This document shows, piece after piece, positions 35,621 to 46,897 of a stretch of DNA of 64,000 nt. The DNA is from Alisma plantago-aquatica. Lineage: Eukaryota > Streptophyta > Magnoliopsida > Alismatales > Alismataceae. The translations under genes were made by a program, and so were the position numbers. The stretch lies in the NCBI GenBank assembly GCA_963693085.1, contig OY856409.1, forward strand, positions 502,914,303-502,978,302, read 5' to 3'. The notes below the pieces were generated by a model. That model was not told the DNA's origin, ran no database searches, and saw nothing but the letters and a program-made list of their open reading frames with translations. Position 1 is the stretch's first letter, and every line of letters begins with the position of its first letter.

Positions 35621-38506
35621 TGTTGGAATAGGTATAATTTTTCCAAATTCATTATAATGGTATGCAAAAGACCAAAGTGTAGCAGTGGAATAAAAATAAT
35701 TGACTATATTCAACTTTCATAAAAGATTACACAAGTACATCAAAATCTCCCATTAGGGTTTACAACAAGATACAACAAAAAGGATCTAGATAGAGGGAAG
35801 TCTAAACTACTTCAAATCTTGTCTCCAGAGCAACATCTCCAAGTGCTAGGTCTGTGCCCAAAGATATGTTCTCCTGGTTCAACTCAACATAACCTGGGTG
35901 GTTATTGAGCACCCAACAAAAGGAAAAGGAAAACAAAGTATGTGCCAACATTATGAACAAGTACAAGAGATAAGTAAATAACATGAAACATAAAGATATT
36001 GAATCATCATAAGATGAGAAGGCCAAGAGAATGAGGCATAATCAAATAGATGCTTGCCATAACAAAAATATAGCAAAAGAATTGTATGCATGATTATTAT
36101 TGACTACTTTAACTAAGTAGGGTTGAGGCACCTACCAGACCTTCAACCTATAGGTGAGGGGAGAATTAATACATTCCCAGTCACCTATATAAATTTTATA
36201 GGGGAGAAATAACACATTCCCCAGGGGGAGAATAAGATGTTCCCCATGGCAAATTAACATGCCCTAACTATGGGTGGGTGTACATAAGTACCACTACTAT
36301 AGCTAAATAGTCTAATTAAATCATTATGCTAGAAAAGAATCAATGGCAAGTAATAGCATTCACATAAGTAGAACACAGTAGTGGGGTACCAAGACCCAAG
36401 AAAGAATATCTCAAATCTGATTTTGAGGTTGTTTGAATAAGAGAAGTATTAATAACGGAAATAGGGTTCTTTTTCAAGCCTCATTAGGGAAAATAGGGTT
36501 GGTTCACAATTATCCCAACTTAGGGTGTAAGGAATGCACATACATAAAGAGGGATTGGAATACACATACCTCTCATATGATTTCAACTGCAAACTTTCAT
36601 CACTTTATTGAGTCCAAGTTCAACTTTTCCTATTTCCAATGTATAACCATGTATTAGGGTATGTTATATGCATTAATGTAAAGAAAACCCCTAATTTGGA
36701 CTTTTTGAGAAAAGCCTCAATTTAGACTCTAAAAATATCACCATTGATCTTATTATGTTCTCTTGATTAAGAAAACATATAATTTTGTATATTTTGAAGT
36801 TATGATGTTTAGAATGTTTTTTTGGTGATTTTTAAGTGATTAAATCATTTTCTAGAAAACCACCTTTGACAAAACTCAAAACCAATATTGAAAATATTTT
36901 TATCAAAAAGAACATGTTTTTCTGAGTTCATAATATATTTTACTTAATTTTTGGACAAACGAATCAAAAGTTATGAATTATTGAAATTTGGCCAATCAGA
37001 AATCGACAAATCATCAAACTGAACGAGACAAGCGAAGAGATAGGGAGAAAATACCATTTGCCCCAAGACCGGGGTTTGAAGTTACATAGTAACCAAGCTA
37101 GATCTTCTAGAGAAGGTAAAACAACAAGAAACCAAAACCCTAGAAGAACATGCTAAATAGAGATGGAGATCATCACTTTTAAACATAGAAGCATGAGTTT
37201 TAAGCGTGTAGCAAACAATATATGAGAAGGGGGTTATAAAAATCACTTCTAGGAAGGTAAGAAGGTCCAAACAGAAAGGATCCCAAGATTAGAAGTCATG
37301 GTTGCTCCAAGCCAAGCTTTTTTCTTGAGAAAAGATCGCCTTCTCCACTTTAGAGGTGCAAACCCTAGCAAAAGAGCTTAGAGATGAGATGTTTTATGGC
37401 TCTAGGTGGAGTTTTACCATGGAAGACCAGGGTTCTGACTTGTAGGAAGGTGGAAAGAAGACTAAATGTATGAAAATAGGGAAGGAAAGGAGGATACTTA
37501 TTAGTTTTGGTCAAAATCACCAAGGAGGAGCTTAAGAAATCCTATATAGAGTAAATTTGGAACCCGAAGAGCCTTCTTCACCAAGGTAGACACCCTCTTT
37601 TACCTTGGGATAGCAACTTCATGGCCAAACATAGAAAGAATGATGCTCTAAGTTGGGGGAAATAGAATGAGAGGATTGCTTCTTAGATTGGGAGGCGGGA
37701 AGGGGTAGGCATGGCTTTATAAAGAAGGGGGCAAGCATGAGGTGTCTATGGGACTTTCCATGTGTCCTTAGGCTAAGGCTTCATGGACATGCAAGAGGAC
37801 AACTCATAAAGACTTCTTGTATATCTAAGGTCAGTCTTAAAAGTCCATGGAGAGTTGTAGGCCATCCCCACCGTCCTCCAATCAAAGAAATAACCCCATT
37901 GGTTGATAGCTTTTAAAGATAAGCTCATTTATAAAGAGGGTAAACCCTATAATGCCCTTAGAAAGTAACACCTTCAAACCAATGTGCAAATAGGTTCCCC
38001 ATGGTTCAAAAACTCAATAATGTTAAGGGAATATCTAAAGATTATAATGCATGTGACAATTTACAAAGAAAACCTCTAAATTGGGTAAACTGCATAAAAG
38101 TCCAAAATGTGCATATAATTGCATAACTTGCACCAACAACATCCAAATTCGACCAAACTTGAAACTTAATCTTGACCTCACAAAGTTAGATTAAGTTTTA
38201 GAGTACTTAATTATGGTAGTTAAGCTTGTTCAATACATTAAGTAAGGTTTGGGTCCTTACACTTCTAACATGGATTTATTTATCATTGTTCCACTTAAGT
38301 GGTGATTTTACATTTTAGATACTTAAATAAGATTTCACCGAGGTAGTTGTGCATAAACCCTTCCATTGGTATAATTATTGAACAAATGTTCACTAAACCA
38401 CTATAAATTCCACATTTTAAGCATCAAGGCCAAAAAGGATAGAAATGATAGGAAAATATTGGAAAAGGTCCAAAAAGAGAATATGTCGAAGTTTTGATAT
38501 GCTACA
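35621..38506 (-). repeat. Solo or orphan LTR of the G2 family
   Basis: This is homologous to 29320-32079 over most of its length. Shared blocks include AACTAAGTAGGGTTGAGGCA, AAAACAACAAGAAACCAAAA, ATTAGTTTTGGTCAAAATCA and ATTTATAAAGAGGGTAA. The first 250 bases are more diverged and the left end (TGTTGGAATAGG) is inferred. The right end (GATATGCTACA) aligns with GTTATGTTACA of G2. No internal region adjoins it, and no matching 5 bp flanks were found. Confidence 0.75.
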
Positions 38507-40314
38507 TCCTTCATGTGATCTAATAAAAAATATATGTATGATATAATTGATCAGACAAAATAGATCTTTCTCATATGGAATCTCTTTACTCTATCATCTC
38601 CTCTCTTTTCCCACCCATTGGTCCTAACCACCCGGGATGGATCTCCCCCTGTGGGGTCCTCAGGCGACTAGAACCCTACACCCAAAAATTAGGATCTTTA
38701 ACGAAATGGTGGAAAAGCCGCAACTGTCGCTAACCCAAAATATCTACAAACTAAAAAAATGTTTTCATCATTTTGATTTTATTAATCAAATTGAACCATA
38801 ACCTTTGGGAAGGATTCATCTTAGGTTTATTTTGTATTTTCATATTAATTTAAATGTTCCATCTGTATTTTTCTTATTTTATACATAAAATGTGGTGGTG
38901 ACTCTGAACTTTATTTTTCTACCTTTCTTCTACATTTTTAATGTGACTATCAGGTAATAGTTATCATAAGATTTTTTATAGTGGGTAAAACAATAACAAC
39001 ACTAGATAAATCATGGATTCGTGGTCGATTGAATATGAATATGCATTCACGGTGATAATATCCCTGAGTAGGAGTGCAAGTCTAGATCCAAACCTGAAGC
39101 CAAGAACTGAAAAAAGAATCGAATAGCATGTAAAACAAAGCAAATCAAGAAGGTGGACAGTAGAGGAATTGAAAATTTGTACCTTAACAGACAGTTACAA
39201 AGCTCAAAAGACCCAAAATCACTAGCATCCGCATGGATATGATATGGAGGATCGAGTCCCTGAACATCCCCTCACTCCCCACCACATGTCTCTCTCGCCT
39301 AATCTGAAACGGGTTAAGCCCAAGTGGCAGAAAAAGACAAGGTTATATCCCGATCATGTCCCAACCAAACAAGAGATAAGAATTTCTTCCCATCGCATTA
39401 GGCTCTACTATCCGTCCATTATGGAGTGGGTTCCGTGTACATAAATGTTGACGGGCGCCAGGAAGTTTATTACGGACAGTTGCGACTTGCCCTATTTTGC
39501 TGCGCAGATGAAACATCCGCTCTTGACCCTGATGAGAATTTGTTATTTTCCAATTTTCAATTACACATCAAGATTGAAGATCCGTCGTATCCGAGTTATT
39601 TCTTTCTAGAAGAAATCACAAATAAAAATATCAAGTTCAACAACTCCCTCCGAGATCAATTATTAATATATAGATTAATTCAGCAATGGACCGAAAAAGA
39701 AAGGTGTATTGATTAAAACGCTAAAACCAAGTAAGTTGCTGTGAGGCAGTAGTTGTGGAATTTATATACTTTGCCTCAGTTGATTGTACAAAGGTCCGAA
39801 TATTGCGTCTTTTGTTATGTAGCTCGGTCCGATTTCATCTGTTACTGTGTTACGCGGAGGAAGATTCTGGGACATTTAGTGTCGGAGACTCAAGAGTGTG
39901 AGTACAAGAATCTGCTCTACAAACACAACGCATTTGCCATCTGGGATGTTTGGTATGGATAGGCATGTCAAACTAGGTCATTGTGCAGTGGGTGCATGTG
40001 GACCATGCGGGACCCATTAAATTCTAGCATGGATAGAACTCCAGTCAACTATTCCATTTGGGTTAAATACGAGCCAAATTGTTTATTAGGTGGATCTCAT
40101 GCTCAATGGTATCCATCCGAACAAATACAGAAATTAGATATTTGTGTAAATAAATAATGGTTGTGGTTATGTGAAATTTCATACTTGAGATCACATTAAA
40201 GTGTATTTGGGAATGTTTTAATGTAATATTTGTCTTAGTCGAACTTATGTATTTTTACAATAACAATCATGATCAACAATTTCATGCTTATTTTACGTTA
40301 ACGCAAGTGGCACA
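38507..40314. other. Unassigned DNA left of C2
   Basis: No conserved gene was recognised. Two open frames with ordinary composition lie at 39426-39716 and 39753-39962; the first is listed separately. Confidence 0.4.
39426..39716 (+). CDS. Unrecognised 96-aa open frame
   Basis: It encodes 96 residues of mixed composition, including VYINVDGRQEVYYGQLRLAL, SNFQLHIKIEDPSYPSYFF and LLIYRLIQQWTEKERC. It is hydrophilic at the C-terminus with no membrane segment. No family was recognised and no splice partners were established. The next frame (39753-39962) is Cys/Tyr-rich and could be an exon or chance. This could be a host gene fragment. Confidence 0.2.
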   Translation: MGSVYINVDGRQEVYYGQLRLALFCCADETSALDPDENLLFSNFQLHIKIEDPSYPSYFFLEEITNKNIKFNNSLRDQLLIYRLIQQWTEKERCID

Positions 40315-40319
40315 TTAGT
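40315..40319. repeat. Left target-site duplication of C2 (TTAGT)
   Basis: TTAGT lies before TGTTGTTAAT at 40320 and is repeated exactly at 46893-46897. Confidence 0.85.
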
Positions 40320-41374
40320 TGTTGTTAATATTTATTAACGTCGTTCATACAACAACGACAGGTGCAAATTAATTAATAAGTTCAGACAGATCCACATAAG
40401 AAACGAAGATCAAACAAAGCAGGAGAACAAAAATAAACGAGTTAGATTCGTAAACCAGATCGTTCGTTGAGAAACAAATATGACACTTAAAGAAATCAGT
40501 GCCCGACAATCCTCGCGGATAGGCACCGTTCTCCCAGTCTCGATCCGGCACGAACATGGAACAGACACGTCTCGCTCACGCTTAACGTCGTCTCGTTGCA
40601 CCACCACCAGTACAGTACAACATCCGCAGGAACCTCCGCCTGAGAGTTGCGTCTAGGTGACGGGAAGGAGAAAGAAGCCTCGTTTTGCACAGGAGACGAA
40701 CCCCACAAAACGGCTCTGAAACGAAGGCTCTCACTCTCTAGATTAGGGCTCTCAAAACACACGTGAAAAACGGCTGCTGAAGTTCGTTTGTTGTGTGTTT
40801 AACCCTAATGACCGGGGAGTATTTATAGCTACACACGTCCCTTATTCCTATTCCCAGCAAGATGCAAACACTCAGTCGTTCTTGTACACATTACAGAATA
40901 AAAACCGCAAAGAGAAATATTTTCCAGTTAGGATTAGGAAATCTGAATAGGAAAGAACCAATTAATTATACGAGTAATTAATTACTTAGTTGTATCCTAG
41001 TACAAAAAGAAACCAGAAGACAGAAGACATTCTCCACAATCCACAAGCCACAAGCCTGAGCCCGAGCCCGGCCCGGACCGGCGAGGCGTGGCATGGCGTG
41101 GCGCGCGCGCGTGCGTGCATGCATTGTGATGTGGTAACCCCACCCACCAAGGAGGTGAGCATACCTCCCTCGTAGGACCCCTTAGACACTAGTGCCTCAT
41201 GTGATCCTACATATGAGGACTACAAAAGTTCTAGGAGTGAGCAATATGGGATAAAACTTCTTTGTCATTTGTACTAGAGACAAAACTACATTTCTCACAT
41301 GTACTTGCTACACTACATTGGGCTTAACCCATGCTAAATAAATGGTTGTTATAGCAGCAGCCATATATCTAACA
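40320..41374 (-). repeat. C2 3' LTR
   Basis: It runs from TGTTGTTAATATTTATT to ATATATCTAACA. A minus-strand TATA box (TATAAATA) lies at 40820-40827. It holds a segment of about 150 bp (near 40915-41080) missing from the 5' LTR. A G/C alternating tract lies at 41099-41123. Confidence 0.92.
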
Positions 41375-41392
41375 ATCCCCCACAAACTCCAA
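41375..41392 (-). promoter_or_regulatory. C2 polypurine tract
   Basis: The minus strand reads GAGTTTGTGGGGGAT directly before the LTR start TGTTAGATATATGG, the usual site of plus-strand priming. Confidence 0.75.
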
Positions 41393-41904
41393 TGTACAGT
41401 GTGCTCTATCATTCAGTCCTCCATACTGTGCTTTCAGCAGATATCTTTCGGTTTAAATCTACCTGAGTTATCCAACTGTGACCCCCGTAGGAACTAGGTG
41501 AACAGAAGTCTTGAACCTGAACCTTGGGTATAAGAGTATAGGTTGGTAACAACATAATAAAGACATGATAGAAAAGAAAATAATGTATTAAGGTCATGCA
41601 TACAAAATTTTATATCATGATTGATAACAGAGAACAACCCAATTCTCCTGTTGTGGCCTACACAACATCAATCACTTAGTTGGAGTCTCCAAAGATATAC
41701 TGCTAACATCCTATCCTAAGACTTGACACCATTCAGAGACTACTCCCTTACTAACTTGCAGTCATGACACTAACATGTTTCCTAGGGAATAGACACACAG
41801 ATGTAAGAAGCATCAAACAAGAATGCATAGTGTTATCTGATTTACCCGACAGCTTGTTATTACCACATTAAACCCAATTTGTGGGATCTCTACTCTTTTG
41901 GGTT

Positions 41905-42690
41905 GGGTTGCTACTGCCTGCAAATCTATAGGGGTTTTAGTCCCATCTCCAACCTGAATTTTTCCACTAAAGCCAAGATAAGACCTTTAGTGAAAGGATC
42001 AGCTATATTATCTTTGGTACTGATGTAGTCCACAACCACGACCCCATTAGACACTAACTCCCTTACATATTTTAATCTGACTTGGATGTGTCCACACTAC
42101 TTTTTATTGTACTTGGAACTCTTTATCTTAGCAATAGTTGTAGTGTTGTCACAGTGAACTGAAATTGCAGGAAGCGGCTTCATTACCATAGGTAAACTGG
42201 ACATAAGTCCATGTAGCCATTCAGCTTCCAATCCGGTTTCATCTAAAGCACACAACTCTGCCTCAAAAGTGGACCGAGACAATATGATCTGTTTCTTAGA
42301 CCTCCAGGAAATAGCTCCTCCTCCCAATAGGAATACATATCTTGAGATACCATTATACCCATAATTCACTGCAATCCAGCTTGCATCGCTATATCCTTCG
42401 ACTACGGAAGGATGTTTACCATAATACAGCCCAAGAGAACATGTTCCCTTGAAATACCTTAGAACTTTGTCAAGAGCTTCCCAATGGGTCTTGTCGGGAC
42501 AACTGGTGTATCTACTTAACTTGTTCACGACAAACGCAATGTATGGACGTGTAGAGTTCATAAGATAAATCAAACTTCCGGCAATCTGAGAGTGTCGTAA
42601 TTGAGACGCTGGAACCCCAGTCTCATTCTTGAACAAGGGCTTGGATGAATCATATGGGGTCTTAATAGGTTTATGTGATGTGTACTCAAA
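41905..42690 (-). pseudogene. C2 RNase H and pol C-terminus
   Basis: The 179-codon frame 42097-42636 has RHSQIAGSLIYLMNSTRPYI, DKVLRYFKGTCSLGLYYG, GYSDASWIAVN, GGGAISWRSKKQIILSRS and TFEAELCALDETGLEAEWL, the standard copia RNase H. After a stop it continues as VRLKYVRELVSNGVVVVDYI, DNIADPFTKGL and KFRLEMGLKP to about 41930. The histidine region is interrupted by the stop at 42097. Confidence 0.9.
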
Positions 42691-42693
42691 CCT

Positions 42694-43560
42694 CTATAGT
42701 ATCTTCTCAACATAATGAGACTGAGAGAGATTTATACCATCAATAGACCTAATGATTTTAATCCCTAAAATCACATCGGTGACACCCATATCCTTCATCT
42801 CAAACTTGCTATACAAGAATGACTTTGTCTCATTTACTGCTTTCATATCGGAACCAAAAAGCAAGATATCATCAACGTATACGCATAACAAAATGAATCC
42901 ATTATAGACAATTTTACAGTAGAGACACTTATCAAATTCATTAGAAACAAAGCCAAATGATGATATCACTGAATCAAACTTCTCATGCCATTGCTTAGGG
43001 GCTTGTTTCAAGCCATATAATGACCTAACAAGTTTACACACTTTGGACTCATTCCCACGACCCACAAATCCCTCAGGTTGTTCCATATATATCTCTTCCT
43101 GAAGATCACTGTGTAAGAACACGGTCTTCATAACCATCCGATGGATATAGAGATTATAAATGGAAGCCAATGCTATAAGCACTCGGATTTTGGTCATACA
43201 GGAAATAGGTGAATAGGTATCAAAATAATCTATTCCTTCCCTTTGTGTGTAACCCTTAGCAACTAACCTAGCCTTATACTTATTGATTGTCCCGTCTGCA
43301 TTAAGTTTCTTCTTAAAGATCTATTTGCAACCAACTGTAGAATAACTAGGAGGAAAATCCACCAATTCCCAAGTTCCATTCGAGAGAATTGATTGGATTT
43401 CATCATTAACGACTTCTTTCCAAAACTTAGCTTCTGGAGATTTCATAACTTGTTTGAAAATAATAGGATCATCCTCAACATTGTAAGTGAGACTCACTTC
43501 CAAAGTCCTTTGATGTCCTAGGTCGTTTACTTCTCCTTGGTTCAACTATTTCTTCAGAAT
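42694..43560 (-). pseudogene. C2 reverse transcriptase
   Basis: The N-terminal block is at 43321-43545 (EAKFWKEVVNDEIQSILSNG, TWELVDFPPSYSTVGCK). The 167-codon frame 42694-43197 has MKTVFLHSDLQEEIYMEQPE, VCKLVRSLYGLKQAPKQWHE and LLCVYVDDILLFGSD with the catalytic YVDD intact. The upstream aspartate expected in the MDVKTAFLNG-type motif is valine here (HRMVMKTVFLH). The segment between them (43200-43320) reads through in broken form. Confidence 0.9.
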
Positions 43561-44545
43561 CATCAGATTCAGAAATAGCTTGTTCTGAGTTGCCCCCCAC
43601 ATTTGTCATCCTTTCCACATGCTCGGGAATGGAACCTGTGGTAAATGAATCTTCTTGAGATACTTCATTGGGGACACCGGTTTTCATAGGAAATACATCC
43701 TCAAAGAATGTTGCATCACATAATTCTACAATTGTATTGACCTCAATGCCAGAGATATCTGATTTTACAATCAAGAATCTATAAGCATAGCTTGTCTCTA
43801 CATAACCCAAGAATATGGCATCAACCGTTTTCAGTCCCAATTTCTTCCTTTTGTGTTCAAGGATAAGTACCTTAGCAAGGCACCCCCACACTCGAAGATA
43901 TTTAAGACTCGGTTTCCTTCCTCTCCACAACTCAAATGGACTACTCTCTGAATGCTTATGGGGAACTCTATTCAGAATATGGCAAGTTGTATTCAAAGAT
44001 TCCCCCCACATAAAGTTGGGTAATCGAGATGTTTGGAGTAAGGTATTTACCATATCTATTAAGGTTCAATTTTTACATTCAACAATCCCATTTGATTGTG
44101 GTGAATAAGGAGCAGTGACCTCATGAACTATACCATGTAATTGGCAAAATTCCAAAAACAAGTTCGAAATATACTCTCCTCCCCTATCAGACCTTAATCA
44201 CTTAAGTACTGGTGTGAGTTTCAAATTCTTTCTTATAAATTTGAAATTTATCCAATGAATCACCTTTACTTTCAAGTAAAAAGACATAACAATATCTACT
44301 CGCATTGTCAATAAAAGTTATAAAATAACACTTTTGATCCCTCGTAGTAACACCATTAAATTCACAGATATCTGTATGCACTAAATCCAAAATTTCTAAA
44401 TTCCTATTCACAGAATGAAAAGGCTTCCTAGGCAGTTTAGCTTGTACACAGATTTCACATTTATTGTTGTTAATTTCAGATTTAGGGATCAAATTTATAT
44501 TCCTCATACGCTTCATTGAGGCAACATTAAAATGTCCCAAACGTG
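43475..44545 (-). pseudogene. C2 integrase
   Basis: The zinc-binding end has LGHFNVASMKRM and CEICVQAKLPRKPF. The core has DLVHTDICEFNGVTTRD with the first aspartate and an SDRGGEYIS-like block near 44190 with the second (frame interrupted). A SPQSNGIVECKN-like block near 44080 carries the glutamate. The frame 43475-44053 follows: LLQTSRLPNFMWGESLNTT, HILNRVPHKHSESSPFELW and LKYLRVWGCLAKVL. The catalytic residues appear kept while stops break the frame. Confidence 0.88.
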
Positions 44546-44561
44546 AATGCCAAACATCAGA

Positions 44562-45374
44562 TTAAACAAGATTCATGCAAACAGAATTATAATCATTCAA
44601 ATTTAAAATGGAACTTGAAACAGGTTCAACATGAATCTTAAATAAGTTCTCCACAACACATAAGTACCCCTTGCCAAAAAACAAAGAATCATGAAGACGT
44701 ATAATAATAGCCTTATTCCATTTACAGTCTAATCTATAACCTTCCCTAACTAAAATTACGCCACTAAGGATATTGTATCGAATGGTTGGAACATGTCTGA
44801 CCCTATTAAGAGTCAACACCTTCCCCGAAGGGAACTTCAAGTCCACACGTCCTTCGCCTTTGACTTCTGTAGAGCTGGAATCGCCCAAAATCACGGACCG
44901 ACCTTGAGAGGCCTGATAAGACATAAATAGGGATTTATCAGCACACACGTGTACATTAGCCCTAGTGTCAATTATCCAATAAAGTGGCTCAAAAATAGAA
45001 AGGATTTCAGGTTTAATAGACACATAACCATCATTGAGGTTCAAGGATGTAGTCATCATGTTGACCACAGCCTCCTCAGTTGCAGATGCGACAACTTTCT
45101 TTGCCTTCTTAGAAGGGCAATCCTTATTCCAGTGGCCAACCTGTCTACAAGTCCAACAAGGTTTGTTCTTCAGTTTCTTTTGGATCTTTGCCTTAGGTTT
45201 ATGTGCATTCTTAGATTTCTTATCTTTGGTGTTTTTCACAGAAGTAAAATTAACAGTTGGATTTGCATTAGTAGGCACCTTGACCATTTTCTCCTTTAAG
45301 TGTTCTTCTTGTATATTAATATCCATCATTAGTTCTTCCATTGTGTGTGTCCCTTTGCGATGCTTCAGAGACAT
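44562..45374 (-). pseudogene. C2 gag C-terminus and protease (270-codon frame)
   Basis: This is the longest open frame in C2. It contains gag blocks (HTMEELMMDINIQEEHLKEK), a lysine-rich basic stretch and a CCHC zinc knuckle (CWTCRQVGHWNKDC). The protease region is PLYWIIDTRANVHVCADKSL. The usual D-T/S-G-A triad reads D-T-R-A, so the conserved glycine is lost and activity is unlikely. ILGDSSSTEVKGEGRVDLKF and VRHVPTIRYNILSG are the pre-integrase core blocks. Confidence 0.88.
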
Positions 45375-45902
45375 ACCAAATGATTTTCATGACTTAGGAA
45401 ATTTTTCTATGATAGACAAAACAACAAACTTCTTAGGCAATGCCATCTTGGCATCTGAGAGTTTATGAACTAGGAGTAGTAGATCATGTGATTGATCAAA
45501 AACTGACTTACCATCAACCATCTAAAACTTAAGAAATTTAGACACGCAATATTTTTCAACACCTTGATTTTCAGTACTAAAATTCTTAATCAACAATTCC
45601 CACAAAACCTTGGATGTAGTGACTGACGACTTTGAGTAAGAATCATACAGTTTGTTATTTAAATCAAACAGAATCAAACTGTGGCACGTTTTGTCACCCT
45701 ACTTCCAATTAGCAATTATATTTGCATTATCAGGAATCGTTTCATTAGATTTAGGTTCAGTCTCCACTAAGTACTGATCAAAACCCGCAATATTCAGCCA
45801 AATTTCCATCCGACTCTGCCAACAGGAAAAGTTGGTACCAGTAAATTTTTCAGGCACACTGCTGGTATCAATTTTATTTCCCGAACCACCCTGACCGGCC
45901 AT
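45375..45902 (-). pseudogene. C2 gag N-terminus
   Basis: The start ATG at 45902 begins MAGQGGSGNKIDTSSVPEKF and continues GTNFSCWQSRMEIWLNIAGF. It is the copia gag N-terminal block and lies only about 36 bases after the LTR. A stop at 45699-45701 and another near 45521 interrupt it before DGKSVFDQSHDLLLLVHKLS and the downstream frame. Confidence 0.85.
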
Positions 45903-45938
45903 TGTTAATTAGTGACAGAAGATTGATTTCTTTAAGAC

Positions 45939-46892
45939 CGTTGTTAATATTTATTAACGTCGTTCATGCAACAACGACATGTACAAATTAGTTAACAAGT
46001 CTAGTCAGATCCAAATAAGAAACGAAGATCAAACAAAGTAGGAGAACAAAAGTAAACGAATTAGATCCGCAAACCAGATCGTTCGTTGAGAAACGAACAT
46101 GATACTTAAAGAAATCAGTACCCGGCAATCCTCACGGATAGGCATCGTTCTCCCAATCTCGATCCGTCATAAACCTGGAACAGACACGTCTTGCTCACAC
46201 TTGATGTCGTCTCGTTGCACCACCACCAGTGTAACACAACGTCCGCAGAGATGTCGTCTCGTTGCACCACCACCAGTGTAACACAACGTCCGCAGGAACC
46301 TCTGCCTGACAGTCGCATCTAGGTGACGGAAAGGAGAAAGAAGCCTCGCTTCACACAGGAGACGAACTCCACGAAACGGCTCTGGAACGAAGGTTCTCGC
46401 TCTTTGGATTAGGGCTCTCAAAACACACGTGAAAAAATGGCGGCTGAAGTTCGTTTGTTGTGTGTTTAACTCTAATGACCGGTGAGTATTTATAGCCACG
46501 CATGTTCCTTATTCCTATTCCTAGGAAGACGCAAACACTCAGTCACTCTTGTACACATTACGGAATAAAAATCACAAAGAGAAGCCCGTGCTCGTGCCCG
46601 TGCCCGTCCAGGCGAGGCATGGCTCGCGCGCGCGTGCGTGCGCTGTGATATGGTAACCCCACCCACTAAAGAGGTGAGCTTACCTCCCTCCTAGGACCCC
46701 TTGGACACTAGTGCCCCATGTGATCCTACGTATGAGGACCACAAAAGTTTTAGGAGTGAGCAATATATGATAAAACTTCTTTGTCATTTGTACTAGAGAC
46801 AAAATTACATTTCTCACATGTACTTGTGCACTACATTGGACTTAACTCATGTTAAATAAATGGTTGCTACAGCAGCAGCCATATATCTAACA
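45939..46892 (-). repeat. C2 5' LTR
   Basis: This aligns with 40320-41374. The terminal TG reads CG at 45939. It has its own 45-46 bp tandem duplication (46203-46294, GATGTCGTCTCGTTGCACCA unit) and a TATA box at 46487-46494 (minus). It lacks about 150 bp present in the 3' LTR. The primer site after it (minus strand GTCTTAAAGAAATC) does not match the usual initiator Met type. Confidence 0.92.
46203..46294. repeat. Tandem duplication in C2 5' LTR
   Basis: Two near-identical copies of GATGTCGTCTCGTTGCACCA...AACGTCCGCAG, each about 46 bp. The 3' LTR has one copy. Confidence 0.9.
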
Positions 46893-46897
46893 TTAGT
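46893..46897. repeat. Right target-site duplication of C2 (TTAGT)
   Basis: An exact copy of 40315-40319, directly after the LTR end CTAACA. Confidence 0.85.

Larger units (their letters stand above)
40320..46892 (-). mobile_element. C2: complete minus-strand Ty1/copia element
   Basis: About 6.6 kb with an LTR at each end and a perfect 5 bp duplication. Reading right to left: gag with zinc knuckle, protease, integrase, RT and RNase H in one polyprotein layout. Integrase before RT defines copia. The gag start MAGQGGSGNKIDTSSVPEKF is reminiscent of TAR/Tork-group elements, but the lineage is not settled. Stops, a changed protease triad and a changed RT aspartate make it inactive, although the YVDD box remains. 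Confidence 0.92.

Noticed and set aside
40500..40770. Overlapping minus-strand frames in the C2 3' LTR (62-88 codons)
   Set aside because: They lie inside an LTR, overlap each other in different frames and are broken in the other LTR copy.
45034..45468. Plus-strand 144-codon frame opposite C2 gag
   Set aside because: It is antisense to a frame with a zinc knuckle and protease motifs, and has no recognisable features of its own.
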